Assembly (NCBI RefSeq): GCF_000758545.1
Contig: NZ_CP009279.1
Location: forward strand, 992,001-1,056,000
Length of the DNA: 64,000 nt
DNA from: Paenibacillus sp. FSL H7-0737
GTDB taxonomy: Bacteria > Bacillota > Bacilli > Paenibacillales > Paenibacillaceae
Reading direction: 5' to 3'
This document shows, piece by piece, positions 25,470 to 33,576 of this stretch; position 1 is the stretch's first letter, and every line of letters starts with the position of its first letter. The notes below the pieces were generated by a model. That model worked only from the letters and a program-made list of their open reading frames with translations. It searched no databases and had not been told where the DNA came from. Made by a program: the position numbers and the translations under genes.

Positions 25470-25865
25470 GTGATCCAGGTGGCGGCAGCGATTATATATA
25501 ATGAAGAAGGACAGATTCTTATTGCTCGGCGTAGGCAAGGTAAATCTCAGGCAGGTCTGTGGGAATTTCCTGGCGGCAAAATAGAGCAGGATGAAAGCAT
25601 CGCAGATTGTCTGCAAAGAGAGCTTCAGGAGGAGATGGGGATAACAATCCTTCCCTATGAAAGCTTTGGCGTGAACGAGCACCACTATGGAAGTGTCGAG
25701 ATCAGACTGTTTGCTTGGAAAGCCCGATATTTGGGAGGTGTAATTGAACTTGTCGATCACGATGAATATAGGTGGGTGTTTCCAACTACACTCGGTCAGT
25801 TCACTTTTGCTCCTGCAGATATTCCTTTTGTAGTACGGCTAATGGTGGGGTCAGATCAAGTCTGA
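25470..25865 (+). CDS. Nudix hydrolase of the MutT type
   Basis: A 131-residue Nudix enzyme with the complete box GGKIEQDESIADCLQREL followed by QEEMGI. The set of catalytic Glu residues in RELQEEMG coordinates the metal. The start of the domain, LIARRRQGKSQAGLWEFPGG, is typical of MutT proteins that clean the pool of oxidised or mutagenic nucleoside triphosphates. The GTG at 25470 is chosen over the GTG at 25461 because AAAGGAGG then has 8-bp spacing; the earlier codon overlaps that site. It begins a compact plus-strand run of four genes that ends at a terminator at 27.7 kb. The next gene is also a nucleotide pyrophosphohydrolase type. Confidence 0.92.
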   Translation: MIQVAAAIIYNEEGQILIARRRQGKSQAGLWEFPGGKIEQDESIADCLQRELQEEMGITILPYESFGVNEHHYGSVEIRLFAWKARYLGGVIELVDHDEYRWVFPTTLGQFTFAPADIPFVVRLMVGSDQV

Positions 25866-25902
25866 AGGCAGTCCGAACATCAAGTAGAAGGGAAGAACTT
25901 AA

Positions 25903-26229
25903 GTGCCCATATATGAAAAGCTAGTGCGTGACGGAATTCCCAACCTGATAGCTTCTCAAGGTAAAGACTTTAAAACAAGAATATTAGAGTCCAAAGAATA
26001 CATAACTGAACTACGTAAAAAATTGAAAGAAGAGTCGGAGGAGTATTTTCGGGCAGTGAGTAATGAAGAAGCTCTAGAGGAGCTTGCCGACATGCTGGAA
26101 GTAATTCAAGCGTTGGCGGAGACCCATGGAAGTAATAGCACAGAGCTGGAGGAGCTTCGTGCGGAGAAAGCTGAACGTCGTGGTGGATTTAAGGAGCGGA
26201 TTTTTTTGATTGAAGTGGAAGGAGAATAA
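25903..26229 (+). CDS. MazG-like / phosphoribosyl-ATP pyrophosphohydrolase-like protein
   Basis: A 108-residue all-alpha protein. EKLVRDGIP near the N-terminus and the helix pair EESEEYFRA with EALEELADMLEVIQALA match the metal-binding EExxE and ExxD pattern of MazG/HisE-type NTP pyrophosphohydrolases, which convert NTPs to NMPs plus pyrophosphate. The N-terminal phrase KLVRDGIP is common in annotated phosphoribosyl-ATP pyrophosphohydrolase-like proteins that are not in his operons. The GTG start at 25903 has GAAGGGAAG upstream. The adjacent Nudix gene supports a role in nucleotide clean-up. Confidence 0.8.
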   Translation: MPIYEKLVRDGIPNLIASQGKDFKTRILESKEYITELRKKLKEESEEYFRAVSNEEALEELADMLEVIQALAETHGSNSTELEELRAEKAERRGGFKERIFLIEVEGE

Positions 26230-26263
26230 CTAGAGATTATTGTTCTGTATAAGGAGGTTATTA

Positions 26264-26617
26264 ATGTTGTCCAAAACCAAACTGATGATGATCTTAAGCG
26301 GCGTGGTAGCCTTGATTCCTGTAGCTATTTATTTATTCCTATATTCCAAAATGCCTGATAGGGTCCCGATCCATTACGATGGGAACATGGCTGATAGATT
26401 TGTAAGTAAGTCTAGTCTGGAGGTTATTTTGCAAAGCGGGCTTGGATGTTTGGGATTAATAATCATGAAATTCCTGCAGTTCCTTTTGCAAAAAGCGTTT
26501 ATTCAGAGTTCTAACGAGCATTCAGCGGCTTTGAGCAGGATCTGGAATATTGCTATTTTGGTGGTGACGGTGGTGTTTGCTGGCATCAGTTCCTATACAT
26601 TTATTAGAATGGTCTGA
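26264..26617 (+). CDS. Small membrane protein with DUF1648-like motif
   Basis: A 117-residue protein with three predicted membrane segments (about residues 6-27, 55-76 and 94-113). Between the first and second is MPDRVPIHYDGNMADRFVSK, which matches the P-x-H-(W/Y)-x-x-x-G-x-x-D/A pattern of the DUF1648 family seen at the N-terminus of SdpI-like immunity and sensor proteins. The ATG at 26264 has AAGGAGG at 5-6-bp spacing; eight upstream codons in frame lack support. It sits between a pyrophosphohydrolase gene and an oxidoreductase gene. Role unknown; SdpI-type signalling is only a possibility. Confidence 0.7.
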   Translation: MLSKTKLMMILSGVVALIPVAIYLFLYSKMPDRVPIHYDGNMADRFVSKSSLEVILQSGLGCLGLIIMKFLQFLLQKAFIQSSNEHSAALSRIWNIAILVVTVVFAGISSYTFIRMV

Positions 26618-26662
26618 TAGAATTAAAAGAGACTTAGCAGAAGGATTAGGAGGAACATGCAT

Positions 26663-27661
26663 ATGAAAATGGATAACGCTTACAAGGTAAGATGGGGAAT
26701 TCTCAGTACAGGCTGGATTGCCCATCAGTTTGTTACTGATTTAGCTCACGCCAGCAATGGCGTGGCATATGCCGTGGGTTCGCGTTCACAGGAAAGTGCA
26801 GATAAATTCGCGAGGGATCATGAAGTACCACATGCTTATGCTACTTATGATGAATTGGTAAATGACCCGAATGTAGACGCGGTATATATTGGAACGCCAC
26901 ATCCTTTTCACAAAGAAAATGCATTATTGGCGCTGCGTGCAGGCAAAGCTGTCCTATGTGAGAAGCCTTTTACCGTGAATAGCGGAGAATTGGAAGAAGT
27001 GGTGGCCTACGCTAGAGATCATAAGCTGTTCCTGATGGAGGCCATGTGGAGTCGTTACATCCCGGCGATTGTGAAGGTTAGAGAATGGATCGCCGAGGGT
27101 AGAATCGGTGAAGTTCGCTTGGTGAAGGCAGACTTAGGATTTCGCACCGACTGGAATCCGGAAAGCAGATTGCTGAATCCGAAGCTGGGCGGAGGCGCGC
27201 TGCTGGATGTTGGGATTTATCCGGTTTCTTTTGCCTCGATGGTGTTTGGACCTCATCCTGAATCTATCTCCAGTACGGTGCATATTGGTGAGACTGGAGT
27301 GGACGAGCATTTCTCCATGCTGCTGAATTATGGCAATGGAAAAACCGCTTCGTTGAACGGCGGCATTCGTCTTAATATGCTGGAGGAAGCGCATGTGTTT
27401 GGAACAGAGGGTCGTATAATTGTTGAAGGGACGTTAGTGAACCCGAAATCTGCTTCGCTTTATATAGGGGATGAGAAGGTAGAGAGCTTTGTGGATGATC
27501 GAGCTTCTATTGGATATTGTTTTGAAGCAGAGGAAGTAGGCCGTTGTCTACAAGCAGGGCTAACAGAAAGCCCAGTCATGTCACTGGATGAATCGTTAGC
27601 GATTCTGAAACTGCTGGATCAAATACGTGCGCAGTGGGGTCTTAAGTATCCTGGAGAGTAA
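26663..27661 (+). CDS. Gfo/Idh/MocA-family NAD(P)-dependent oxidoreductase
   Basis: A 332-residue dehydrogenase. The N-terminal Rossmann domain starts RWGILSTGWIAHQFV, includes the acidic-to-basic region VGSRSQESADKFA, and contains the family motif CEKPFTVN (the Lys of EKP is catalytic). The C-terminal alpha/beta domain (about 125-330) has GGGALLDVGIYPVSFA, the usual D-x-G-x-Y-P-V/x motif. Substrates of the family are sugars, inositols or related polyols. I prefer the ATG at 26663 (9 bases from GGAGG) to the one at 26657 (3 bases). It is the last gene of the run before a terminator. Confidence 0.9.
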   Translation: MKMDNAYKVRWGILSTGWIAHQFVTDLAHASNGVAYAVGSRSQESADKFARDHEVPHAYATYDELVNDPNVDAVYIGTPHPFHKENALLALRAGKAVLCEKPFTVNSGELEEVVAYARDHKLFLMEAMWSRYIPAIVKVREWIAEGRIGEVRLVKADLGFRTDWNPESRLLNPKLGGGALLDVGIYPVSFASMVFGPHPESISSTVHIGETGVDEHFSMLLNYGNGKTASLNGGIRLNMLEEAHVFGTEGRIIVEGTLVNPKSASLYIGDEKVESFVDDRASIGYCFEAEEVGRCLQAGLTESPVMSLDESLAILKLLDQIRAQWGLKYPGE

Positions 27662-27672
27662 ATAAAATAAAC

Positions 27673-27719
27673 AACACCCCTCGGTTTACACGCTACAAGG
27701 TAGCTCCGAGGGGTGTTTG
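27673..27719. terminator. Bidirectional intrinsic terminator
   Basis: AACACCCCTCGG (27673-27684) pairs with CCGAGGGGTGTT (27706-27717). It lies between the convergent oxidoreductase and wrbA genes. Confidence 0.85.
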
Positions 27720-27743
27720 CTATATCGAACGATAGGTGGAAGT

Positions 27744-28385
27744 CTAGTTCTGACTATTGGCGTTTTTACTTTTGCCTGCTTGGACCCAGCCGGCGACTTC
27801 AACGGTGCGCTTCGCTTGATGAAAAACAGCATCACGGATCCGATCCTGCTCTTCGATCATTTTACCGTCTCCATCTACACTGACGCTTGTTCCGTACGGG
27901 TTGCCTCCCGCTCCAAATGTGACGGGATCTGTGTAACCTGGTGCTGCGACAATCGCTCCCCAGTGATACATCGATGTGTAGAGTGCCAAGATCGTTGCTT
28001 CCTGTCCGCCATGTGGATTCTGTGCTGAACTCATGGCGCTGACGACTTTGTTTACGGTGAGTCCTTTGCCCCAAATCCCTCCGGTTGTATCAATGAACTG
28101 CTTCATTTGAGAAGCAATGTTACCGTAACGGGTTGGAGAACTGAAAATAATCGCATCGGCCTCCACAATATCTTCAGGTGTTGCGACTGGGATATCTTTT
28201 GTCTTCTCAGCCAGGGCCTTCATCGCCGGATTGGCCGCGATTTTATCCTCGGGAACCAGCTCCTGCACCTTCAGCAGTTTTACCTCAGCTCCCGCTTTCT
28301 CGGCGCTTTCCGCGGCCCATTGTGCTAGCTGGTAGTTAGTTCCTGTGGCACTGTAGTAGATGACGGCTAATTTAATTTTTGACAT
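27744..28385 (-). CDS. wrbA: NAD(P)H:quinone oxidoreductase, WrbA family
   Basis: A 213-residue flavodoxin-like protein. YYSATGTNYQLAQ (residues 10-22) is the FMN-phosphate loop, SPTRYGNIASQMKQFID (about 83-99) is the second FMN loop, and SSAQNPHGGQEATIL (about 118-132) is the characteristic WrbA insertion that helps form the tetramer. It reduces quinones by two electrons, which protects against redox cycling. It is a single gene with GAAGGG upstream, convergent with the oxidoreductase. Confidence 0.92.
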   Translation of the reverse strand: MSKIKLAVIYYSATGTNYQLAQWAAESAEKAGAEVKLLKVQELVPEDKIAANPAMKALAEKTKDIPVATPEDIVEADAIIFSSPTRYGNIASQMKQFIDTTGGIWGKGLTVNKVVSAMSSAQNPHGGQEATILALYTSMYHWGAIVAAPGYTDPVTFGAGGNPYGTSVSVDGDGKMIEEQDRIRDAVFHQAKRTVEVAGWVQAGKSKNANSQN

Positions 28386-28538
28386 GCTGGAGTCATTCCC
28401 TTCGAGTGTAGTTCCATACTATTAATTACCCCATTGATGCTTTTATAACCCAAATCGATAATTCTGCTCTAACTGGACAGACAGATGTCCACTTCCCTTG
28501 TGTATACTGAACTCAATTACAGGAAATGAGGGAGAATA

Positions 28539-29021
28539 ATGAATACTTATTTTGTACAAAAACCGAAAATGACCTTGGCTGGGGTTAGCATACGTACGAC
28601 AAATGAAGTGGAAATGGGTCCCGATGGCGGCTTATCGCGGCTGTGGGAAACGTATTTCCAAAGTAATATTGCGGGGCAGATGGATACGGTTAAGCCTGAG
28701 TATATCTATGCCTTGTATACAGATTATGAGAGTGATGCGTCAGGAGCTTATACCGTTGTGATTGGGCATGAAGTGGCTGGGGAGAGACATTTAGCGGATA
28801 GCGGTATTGTGAGTGCGGCTGTTCCGGAGAGCAAGTATATGGTTTTTACGACGAAAAAAGGTCCGGTATTTGAAGTAGTCTCGCAAGCATGGGGGGAGAT
28901 TTGGGCTTATTTTAAGGCATCTACAGAGGTAAGAACTTATACGGGCGATTTTGAAATTTACGATTCGAGGAATTTTGATCCTGCTAACACGCAGGTTGAG
29001 ATTTATATTGCGATTGAGTAG
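28539..29021 (+). CDS. GyrI-like / AraC effector-binding domain protein
   Basis: A 160-residue stand-alone SHS2-type effector-binding domain of the GyrI/Cass2 kind. Typical pieces are the N-terminal strand KPKMTLAGVSIRT, the helix around GGLSRLWETYFQ, YALYTDYESDASGAYTVVIG, the loop PESKYMVFTTKKGP and the ending FEIYDSRNFDPANTQVEIYIAI. Members bind cationic lipophilic or other small molecules, alone or as sensors of AraC/MerR regulators. No DNA-binding domain is present. GAGGGAG precedes the ATG. It is a single gene followed by a terminator. Confidence 0.87.
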   Translation: MNTYFVQKPKMTLAGVSIRTTNEVEMGPDGGLSRLWETYFQSNIAGQMDTVKPEYIYALYTDYESDASGAYTVVIGHEVAGERHLADSGIVSAAVPESKYMVFTTKKGPVFEVVSQAWGEIWAYFKASTEVRTYTGDFEIYDSRNFDPANTQVEIYIAIE

Positions 29022-29069
29022 ATCGGGTGAAAGATATTTTAGCTAAAAGAAATGTTTCGTGGGGATATG

Positions 29070-29098
29070 GGGGCTGCCGAGAGGCAGTTCCTTTTTTC
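29070..29098 (+). terminator. Intrinsic terminator after the GyrI-like gene
   Basis: CTGCC (29074-29078) and GGCAG (29083-29087), extended by G-U pairs, with loop GAGA and a following TTCCTTTTTT tract. Confidence 0.7.
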
Positions 29099-29227
29099 GG
29101 TGATGAGTTTAATACCTTGGGTGAGGGTGAAGGGTTACTCAACGATTAAAACGAATATATATCAATAGAAGGAATGAGTAAATACGCTTCATATTTAATT
29201 GCGGATGTGTTGTTAACCAGAAAAAAC

Positions 29228-29609
29228 GGTAAAAATTTCGTACCATTCGCTGTGTTAGGCCGAAGTGGTGCAACAGAACGGTAAAAATCTCCCACATTAG
29301 CTGCGTCTAGCTGAAGTAGCAATCTTCAAGGGCAGAAATGCCCTACATTTACCGCAAAGAGCCCAAAAAGCAAGAAAGAGGGGCAAAAGTACCCTACATT
29401 TACCGCAAAGAGCCCAAATAGCAAAAAAAGAGGGGCAAAAATACCCTACATTTACTGCAAAGAGCCCAAAAAGCAAGAAAGAGGGGTAAAAATACCCTAC
29501 ATTTGCCGCAAAGAGCCCAAAAAGCAAATAAGAGGGGTAAAAGTAATCTACATTTGCCTCAAAGAGCCCAAAAAGCAAGAAAGAGGGGCAAAAATACCCT
29601 ACATTTACC
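29228..29609. repeat. Array of about eight units with 51-52-bp period
   Basis: In the roughly 790-base gap before the split-barrel protein gene, a unit starting near GAGGGGCAAAAATACCC and containing CTACATTTACCGCAAAGAGC and AAAAAGCAAGAAA repeats head to tail. Unit starts by the GGG/GGT mark are near 29228, 29280, 29330, 29381, 29433, 29484, 29535 and 29586. The first two units are diverged; the later ones differ by a few bases. Each has a small palindrome such as AGGGGTAAAAATACCCT. Because 51 is a multiple of three, the reverse strand stays open and gives a false 93-codon repeat protein. Confidence 0.85.
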
Positions 29610-29813
29610 CTAATGATGCTCCAAACCGTTTGGAAGTAGATGGAGCAAGTGGAGTGTAAATGAAATAACTTGTTGAGTGAAGTGGATGGATTTTGATGGA
29701 GTTGAACTAAGGAAGTGTAGCTGAAGTAGCTGGTTTAGTTTATATGTTCGATGGAGCATGACAGTCCCACCCAACAAATCACACACAAACCAAAACGAAA
29801 CGGAGAACACCAA

Positions 29814-30368
29814 ATGGGAAAACAATTCACGGCTATATTACCTGCACATCAGGAGTTTATTCTTCGGCAGCATCTTTTTTTCGTAGGGTCAGCGCCGCTA
29901 TCTGAAGAGGGGCATGTTAATCTTTCACCTAAGGGTCATGATTGTTTGCGGATTTTGTCTCCTAATCAAGTGGCTTATCTCGATATGACCGGTAGTGGTA
30001 ATGAGACGAGCGCACATCTGCTGGAAAATGGAAGAGTGACGGTTATGTTTTGTGCGTTTGAAGGACCGCCGAATATTCTGAGACTGTATGGAACAGGGAC
30101 AGTAATCCTGCCTGGTTCATCAGAATGGGAAGCACTGTACCCTATTTTTACACCTCTGCCTGGAGCTAGACAGATCATTTTAATTGATGTTCATAAGGTA
30201 CAGACTTCCTGCGGATTTTCGGTCCCATTCATGAGTTATGATGGTGAGCGAGAGACGTTACAACGTTGGTCTATCCAAAAGGGCGAAGCAGGTCTGAAAG
30301 AATATAGACAAGAGAAGAACACCACAAGTATAGACGGGCTACCGACACCCCTTGGACAAAAAAACTAA
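29814..30368 (+). CDS. Pyridoxamine 5'-phosphate oxidase-family (FMN split-barrel) protein
   Basis: A 184-residue protein. Its N-terminal half has the split-barrel motifs FFVGSAPLSEEGHVNLSPKG (about residues 24-43), VAYLDMTGSGNETSAHL and GRVTVMFCAFEGPPNILRLYG, which closely follow the annotated pyridoxamine 5'-phosphate oxidase-like family. Members usually bind FMN or F420 and reduce or sense small molecules; true PdxH activity is not implied. The C-terminal part has VQTSCGFSVPFMSYDGER, also conserved in this group. I chose the ATG at 29814 with CGGAGA upstream; the open frame runs 21 codons further into repeat-flanking sequence. It is convergent with the next gene. Confidence 0.88.
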   Translation: MGKQFTAILPAHQEFILRQHLFFVGSAPLSEEGHVNLSPKGHDCLRILSPNQVAYLDMTGSGNETSAHLLENGRVTVMFCAFEGPPNILRLYGTGTVILPGSSEWEALYPIFTPLPGARQIILIDVHKVQTSCGFSVPFMSYDGERETLQRWSIQKGEAGLKEYRQEKNTTSIDGLPTPLGQKN

Positions 30369-30462
30369 GCGGACATGGTGATCCTAGGTTCATGTATATA
30401 AAGTTTCACATTCGTCACGATGAGCGATCTCTCAATTCGACTAAGCAGTTATCTCATATATT

Positions 30463-32241
30463 CTACTGTCCAAAACTCATACTACCCACGGATTCTACCA
30501 CAAACACAGGCACATATTGCTCTCCCATTTCCGTTCCAACAAGCTGATAACCGTTCTGATATTGACCACTAACTAACGCGTTACCTGTAACGGAACCCAA
30601 GTCTCCTTGAAGCAAAATATAAACCCCATTCGAGTAAGCCAGCATATTACCGAAGTTATCTGCGACGATTTCACAGTGAAAAGATACCTTTTCAAAAGGA
30701 TGAAGCGCTACATCGGAAGCTGAAATTACCGCATACTCCTGAACAATCTCAGCAAATTGATAGCTGCCATCTACTTTACGATAACGTGCCGTCTGTCCAA
30801 CGACACCGTCTCCGAGATCCGCGTTAGATACGAGTAAGGAATCATCGGACTGCAGTTCATAGCTATCTCCAGACACTGAAAACAACTGCGAAATACTATC
30901 CGATTTCATTTCATATGCTGTAAAAAGGGTACGTCCACCTTCGACCTCAGATTCAGCCAGAACCACGGGGGCACCAGAACCTGAAGAAGCAGCAAGCTGG
31001 TCATTAAAAGTTAGACTGCGCAGACTCTCGAATTTTGGTAAAATATTTCCAGTTAAAGTTATGACACTTTCGTCGCTATTCATTGCTGCATAATAGAGGA
31101 CACCATTGCTATCCGTTCCAGCCACAATGACCTTCTTATCGTGTAGTCCCTTGCTGGAGATGACGTTCCCATATCTGCCTTGCTCTTCACCGCCCGGGAG
31201 AAGGCGCACAGGCTCGGCAATATTCCAAGCCAATCTTGTAGCGGCTATGATTGAAGAAGTATCCTCTAACGGAGCAAGATCACTGTATAGCTGAATAGCT
31301 TCAGCATATTGACCTTTACTGGTCATGCGCTTGGCATTTTTAAGTAGTTTAGCTTTACTAGTATCTACTAAGGTTAGTACTTTGGATGAAGTAATCCCTG
31401 CCGATCCTGCAAAATTACGATAAGCAACAGCATGCCCAGCAAAGGCGGTGATGTTATCGCTCTCTAGATCTTTGTTCAGGATGATCTTTCCGCTACTTTC
31501 TGCCTGCCCAAGTACCCATGGCGCTTCGTAACTATGCTGGCTGTAAGCATTCATCATGGAGAGGGTGCTCTCCAGCATGCCTGTAAAGTTTCCTGTGCCT
31601 GCTAAGGCTTTTAGTTTAGCTGTATCATGACTTTTGAACTTGGAGGCTAGCAACTCCTCCTTGGATGCAGCGCTTCCGTAATAGGCATCGGGAATCTGCA
31701 ACAGATTCCATTTAAAAGTGTCTTCTTCACTCTTGTTTCCATCTTGGCTCTGAGCAAGTTCGGTAAGAAACTGCTCCTTAAATTCTCGGAAGTAGGTTGT
31801 GAACTGGTCAGAAATGCCTGAATCGGTCGATAACTGGCGATAATAGGATTCATAAGGACCACCGGGCTTCATATATGTAGCTTTTAAGCTGAGGAGAGTA
31901 TCATAACTTTTCATAAATCCGGTGAAATCTTTAGTCGCAGCTTGTGCTTTAGCGGAAGATACCAAGGCCTTCAAACCTTGGCGGATGGCCGTGATTGGTG
32001 ACAGCTCATCAAGTCGCTTCGCAACCTTTTCTTCCATATAAAGAATGGAATGGTTTGCCGCCGCTAGGCGATACTGATTCTCTGCACTTATCAGATCGCC
32101 AGCAGCATAGAGACGGTCGGCTTCCTTGGTTATTTGTATTTTGTCGGCGATGAGATAAACCTTCTGTCCAAGCATCACAAACATACTTATACACAAAATG
32201 ATCATAAAGTTTCGCAGGGTTATTAATTGTTTGAACGTCAT
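30463..32241 (-). CDS. Unknown membrane-anchored protein with helical-repeat and beta-rich regions
   Basis: A 592-residue protein that I do not recognise. An N-terminal signal anchor at about residues 11-32 puts the rest outside the membrane. Residues 37-345 are mostly helical with TPR-like phrases (EADRLYAAGDLISAENQYRL; AKRMTSKGQYAEAIQLYSDL). Residues 350-592 are beta-rich, with strands such as KVIVAGTDSNGVLYYAAM and GNMLAYSNGVYILLQGDLG that recall propeller blades. The ribosome binding site is weak (GAGG). It is the last gene of a minus-strand trio with the zinc-ribbon protein and a 50-residue membrane protein, divergent from the VWA/tubulin-like operon; the shared control region suggests it belongs to that system. 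Confidence 0.7.
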   Translation of the reverse strand: MTFKQLITLRNFMIILCISMFVMLGQKVYLIADKIQITKEADRLYAAGDLISAENQYRLAAANHSILYMEEKVAKRLDELSPITAIRQGLKALVSSAKAQAATKDFTGFMKSYDTLLSLKATYMKPGGPYESYYRQLSTDSGISDQFTTYFREFKEQFLTELAQSQDGNKSEEDTFKWNLLQIPDAYYGSAASKEELLASKFKSHDTAKLKALAGTGNFTGMLESTLSMMNAYSQHSYEAPWVLGQAESSGKIILNKDLESDNITAFAGHAVAYRNFAGSAGITSSKVLTLVDTSKAKLLKNAKRMTSKGQYAEAIQLYSDLAPLEDTSSIIAATRLAWNIAEPVRLLPGGEEQGRYGNVISSKGLHDKKVIVAGTDSNGVLYYAAMNSDESVITLTGNILPKFESLRSLTFNDQLAASSGSGAPVVLAESEVEGGRTLFTAYEMKSDSISQLFSVSGDSYELQSDDSLLVSNADLGDGVVGQTARYRKVDGSYQFAEIVQEYAVISASDVALHPFEKVSFHCEIVADNFGNMLAYSNGVYILLQGDLGSVTGNALVSGQYQNGYQLVGTEMGEQYVPVFVVESVGSMSFGQ

Positions 32242-32299
32242 ATAGAGTAGCCTCTTTTTTCAAAATATAAGAAAGCATAGTTTCACATCATTCTTTATT

Positions 32300-33226
32300 C
32301 TATTGAACTTCGGGGTCCCAGCGGTATTTGGCTTCACGAATGTCCGCTACTCTTTGGTCCAAGCCATTCCACGGTTCATGGGGATTAGCAGCAATGAGTT
32401 TGGATAACCGCATAAAGCGGTCTTTAGGTAGATCTTGCACGTATCGGCCGATCATACTGGAGTAGAGCAGGGCATAACGCTTCATTCTTACTGCAGCTCC
32501 GGCAACTCCCGTAAGGATGGTCATACCATTATTCATATGACGAATTTCTACTTCATAGTTCTTTACGTATCGTAGTGTACGATCTTTGATCAGATCAGGA
32601 CGGACTTTAGCGATCTCGCCGATATATTCGGCTAGCAGCGGCTCGAAATCCTTAAGAAGAAGCTGCTCCAGTTCTAAATCCATATCCTTGCGAAGCAAAA
32701 ATCCATGCAGCAAGGCGATACGCTGCCGTGCGATCCGGTCACCACGAAGCAGGATGGAGAGTTCGCGCAGCTTCTCGTAGGCAAGCACATCATCCTCACG
32801 GAGTACGGAGACAGCCTCCTGACGGTTGATCTCCAGTCCCTCTTTGATGATGCCAATCCCTCGGCCAAGCAGCTCGTTAAGAGAACGAAGATTCTCGTTC
32901 TGCCGTGCTTTTCGCTGCGTATAGTACAATAGTCCAGCGAGGAGAATCCCTCCGGCACCGCATAACATCATCTGCTCTATGCTATTCCCAAAATAGACGG
33001 AAGCTAGTGTAAGCAGTAAGATGAGTAGGAGGCGCGTATGCATTTTTCTTCCTGCAATGGATGCAGCTTGCTTCTCTACCGTAATAAGCGAGTCTTTACC
33101 GCATTTGGTGCATCGATCTTCACCGAGAGCAGTGTATTGTCCGCAGTGGCGACAAATACGAAGCTTGTCATAAGCGTAACGAGGAGCCTTGAAAGGGCGA
33201 AAGGTAACAGGTCTTTTCTTATTCAC
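32300..33226 (-). CDS. Zinc-ribbon membrane protein of unknown function
   Basis: A 308-residue protein. A zinc ribbon at the N-terminus has Cys at residues 25, 28, 39 and 42 (CRHCGQ and CTKCGK). Two membrane segments follow at about 62-82 and 85-106, then a charged helical cytoplasmic region (110-308) with VLREDDVLAYEKLRELSILL. No catalytic motif is visible. The start is GTG, with GGAGG about 11 bases upstream. The upstream 50-residue gene overlaps it by 8 bases, and the 592-residue protein gene follows 58 bases downstream. It could be an adaptor of the adjacent VWA/tubulin/GTPase machine; the GTPase there also carries zinc-binding Cys pairs. Confidence 0.7.
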   Translation of the reverse strand: MNKKRPVTFRPFKAPRYAYDKLRICRHCGQYTALGEDRCTKCGKDSLITVEKQAASIAGRKMHTRLLLILLLTLASVYFGNSIEQMMLCGAGGILLAGLLYYTQRKARQNENLRSLNELLGRGIGIIKEGLEINRQEAVSVLREDDVLAYEKLRELSILLRGDRIARQRIALLHGFLLRKDMDLELEQLLLKDFEPLLAEYIGEIAKVRPDLIKDRTLRYVKNYEVEIRHMNNGMTILTGVAGAAVRMKRYALLYSSMIGRYVQDLPKDRFMRLSKLIAANPHEPWNGLDQRVADIREAKYRWDPEVQ

Positions 33227-33371
33227 GGCCTTTATCGCCTCCGTTCAAAGCGGCCAGCAGGCGGTCGTTAATATCATCTCGAGTTAGTGGTTTACGTTGG
33301 CGTGCAGCATAGATGGAAATCTGAATTACGACAATTAGGAACGTAATCCCAAGAATGACGTATGAAATCAT
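33219..33371 (-). CDS. Small single-pass membrane protein
   Basis: A 50-residue protein: one membrane helix at about residues 3-22 (ISYVILGITFLIVVIQISIY) and a short charged tail with LTRDDINDRLLAALNGGDKG. The ATG at 33371 is chosen because AAAGGA lies 7-8 bases upstream; further in-frame ATG codons upstream have no such site. It overlaps the zinc-ribbon gene by 8 bases, which indicates translational coupling, and is the first gene of the minus-strand trio. Function unknown. Confidence 0.6.
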   Translation of the reverse strand: MISYVILGITFLIVVIQISIYAARQRKPLTRDDINDRLLAALNGGDKGRE

Positions 33372-33443
33372 GGAACAGTCCTTTCTCATAGACGCCTCGC
33401 AGTCTGGATGGCTCATAGAATGATAACTCTATGCATCATTGCT

Positions 33444-33467
33444 ACTTTGGTCCGGCGGTCCTAAAGT
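33444..33467. promoter_or_regulatory. Imperfect dyad in the divergent control region of the VWA/tubulin locus
   Basis: ACTTTGGTCC (33444-33453) faces GGTCCTAAAGT (33457-33467), a dyad with one unpaired base, in the 205-base region between the two divergent transcription units. It could be an operator or, if transcribed, a leader hairpin. Pattern only. Confidence 0.35.
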
Positions 33468-33576
33468 TGAAGTTTACAAGGTTTAATTATATCATAATGG
33501 CATACTATTTACAGATTTTAGCGACAGTGCTGAAGCTGTCATATGTGCCTAATATAACACAAGAGGAGCCCTATTT

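Noticed and set aside
29297-29578. 93-codon minus-strand reading frame with 17-residue repeats (LFGLFAANVGYFYPS-like)
   Set aside because: It is the translation of the 51-bp DNA repeat; the period is a multiple of three, units drift without protein-like constraint, one unit shifts frame, and there is no ribosome binding site.
29228-29609. CRISPR array
   Set aside because: The units are contiguous tandem copies with no unique spacers, and no cas gene lies in the window.
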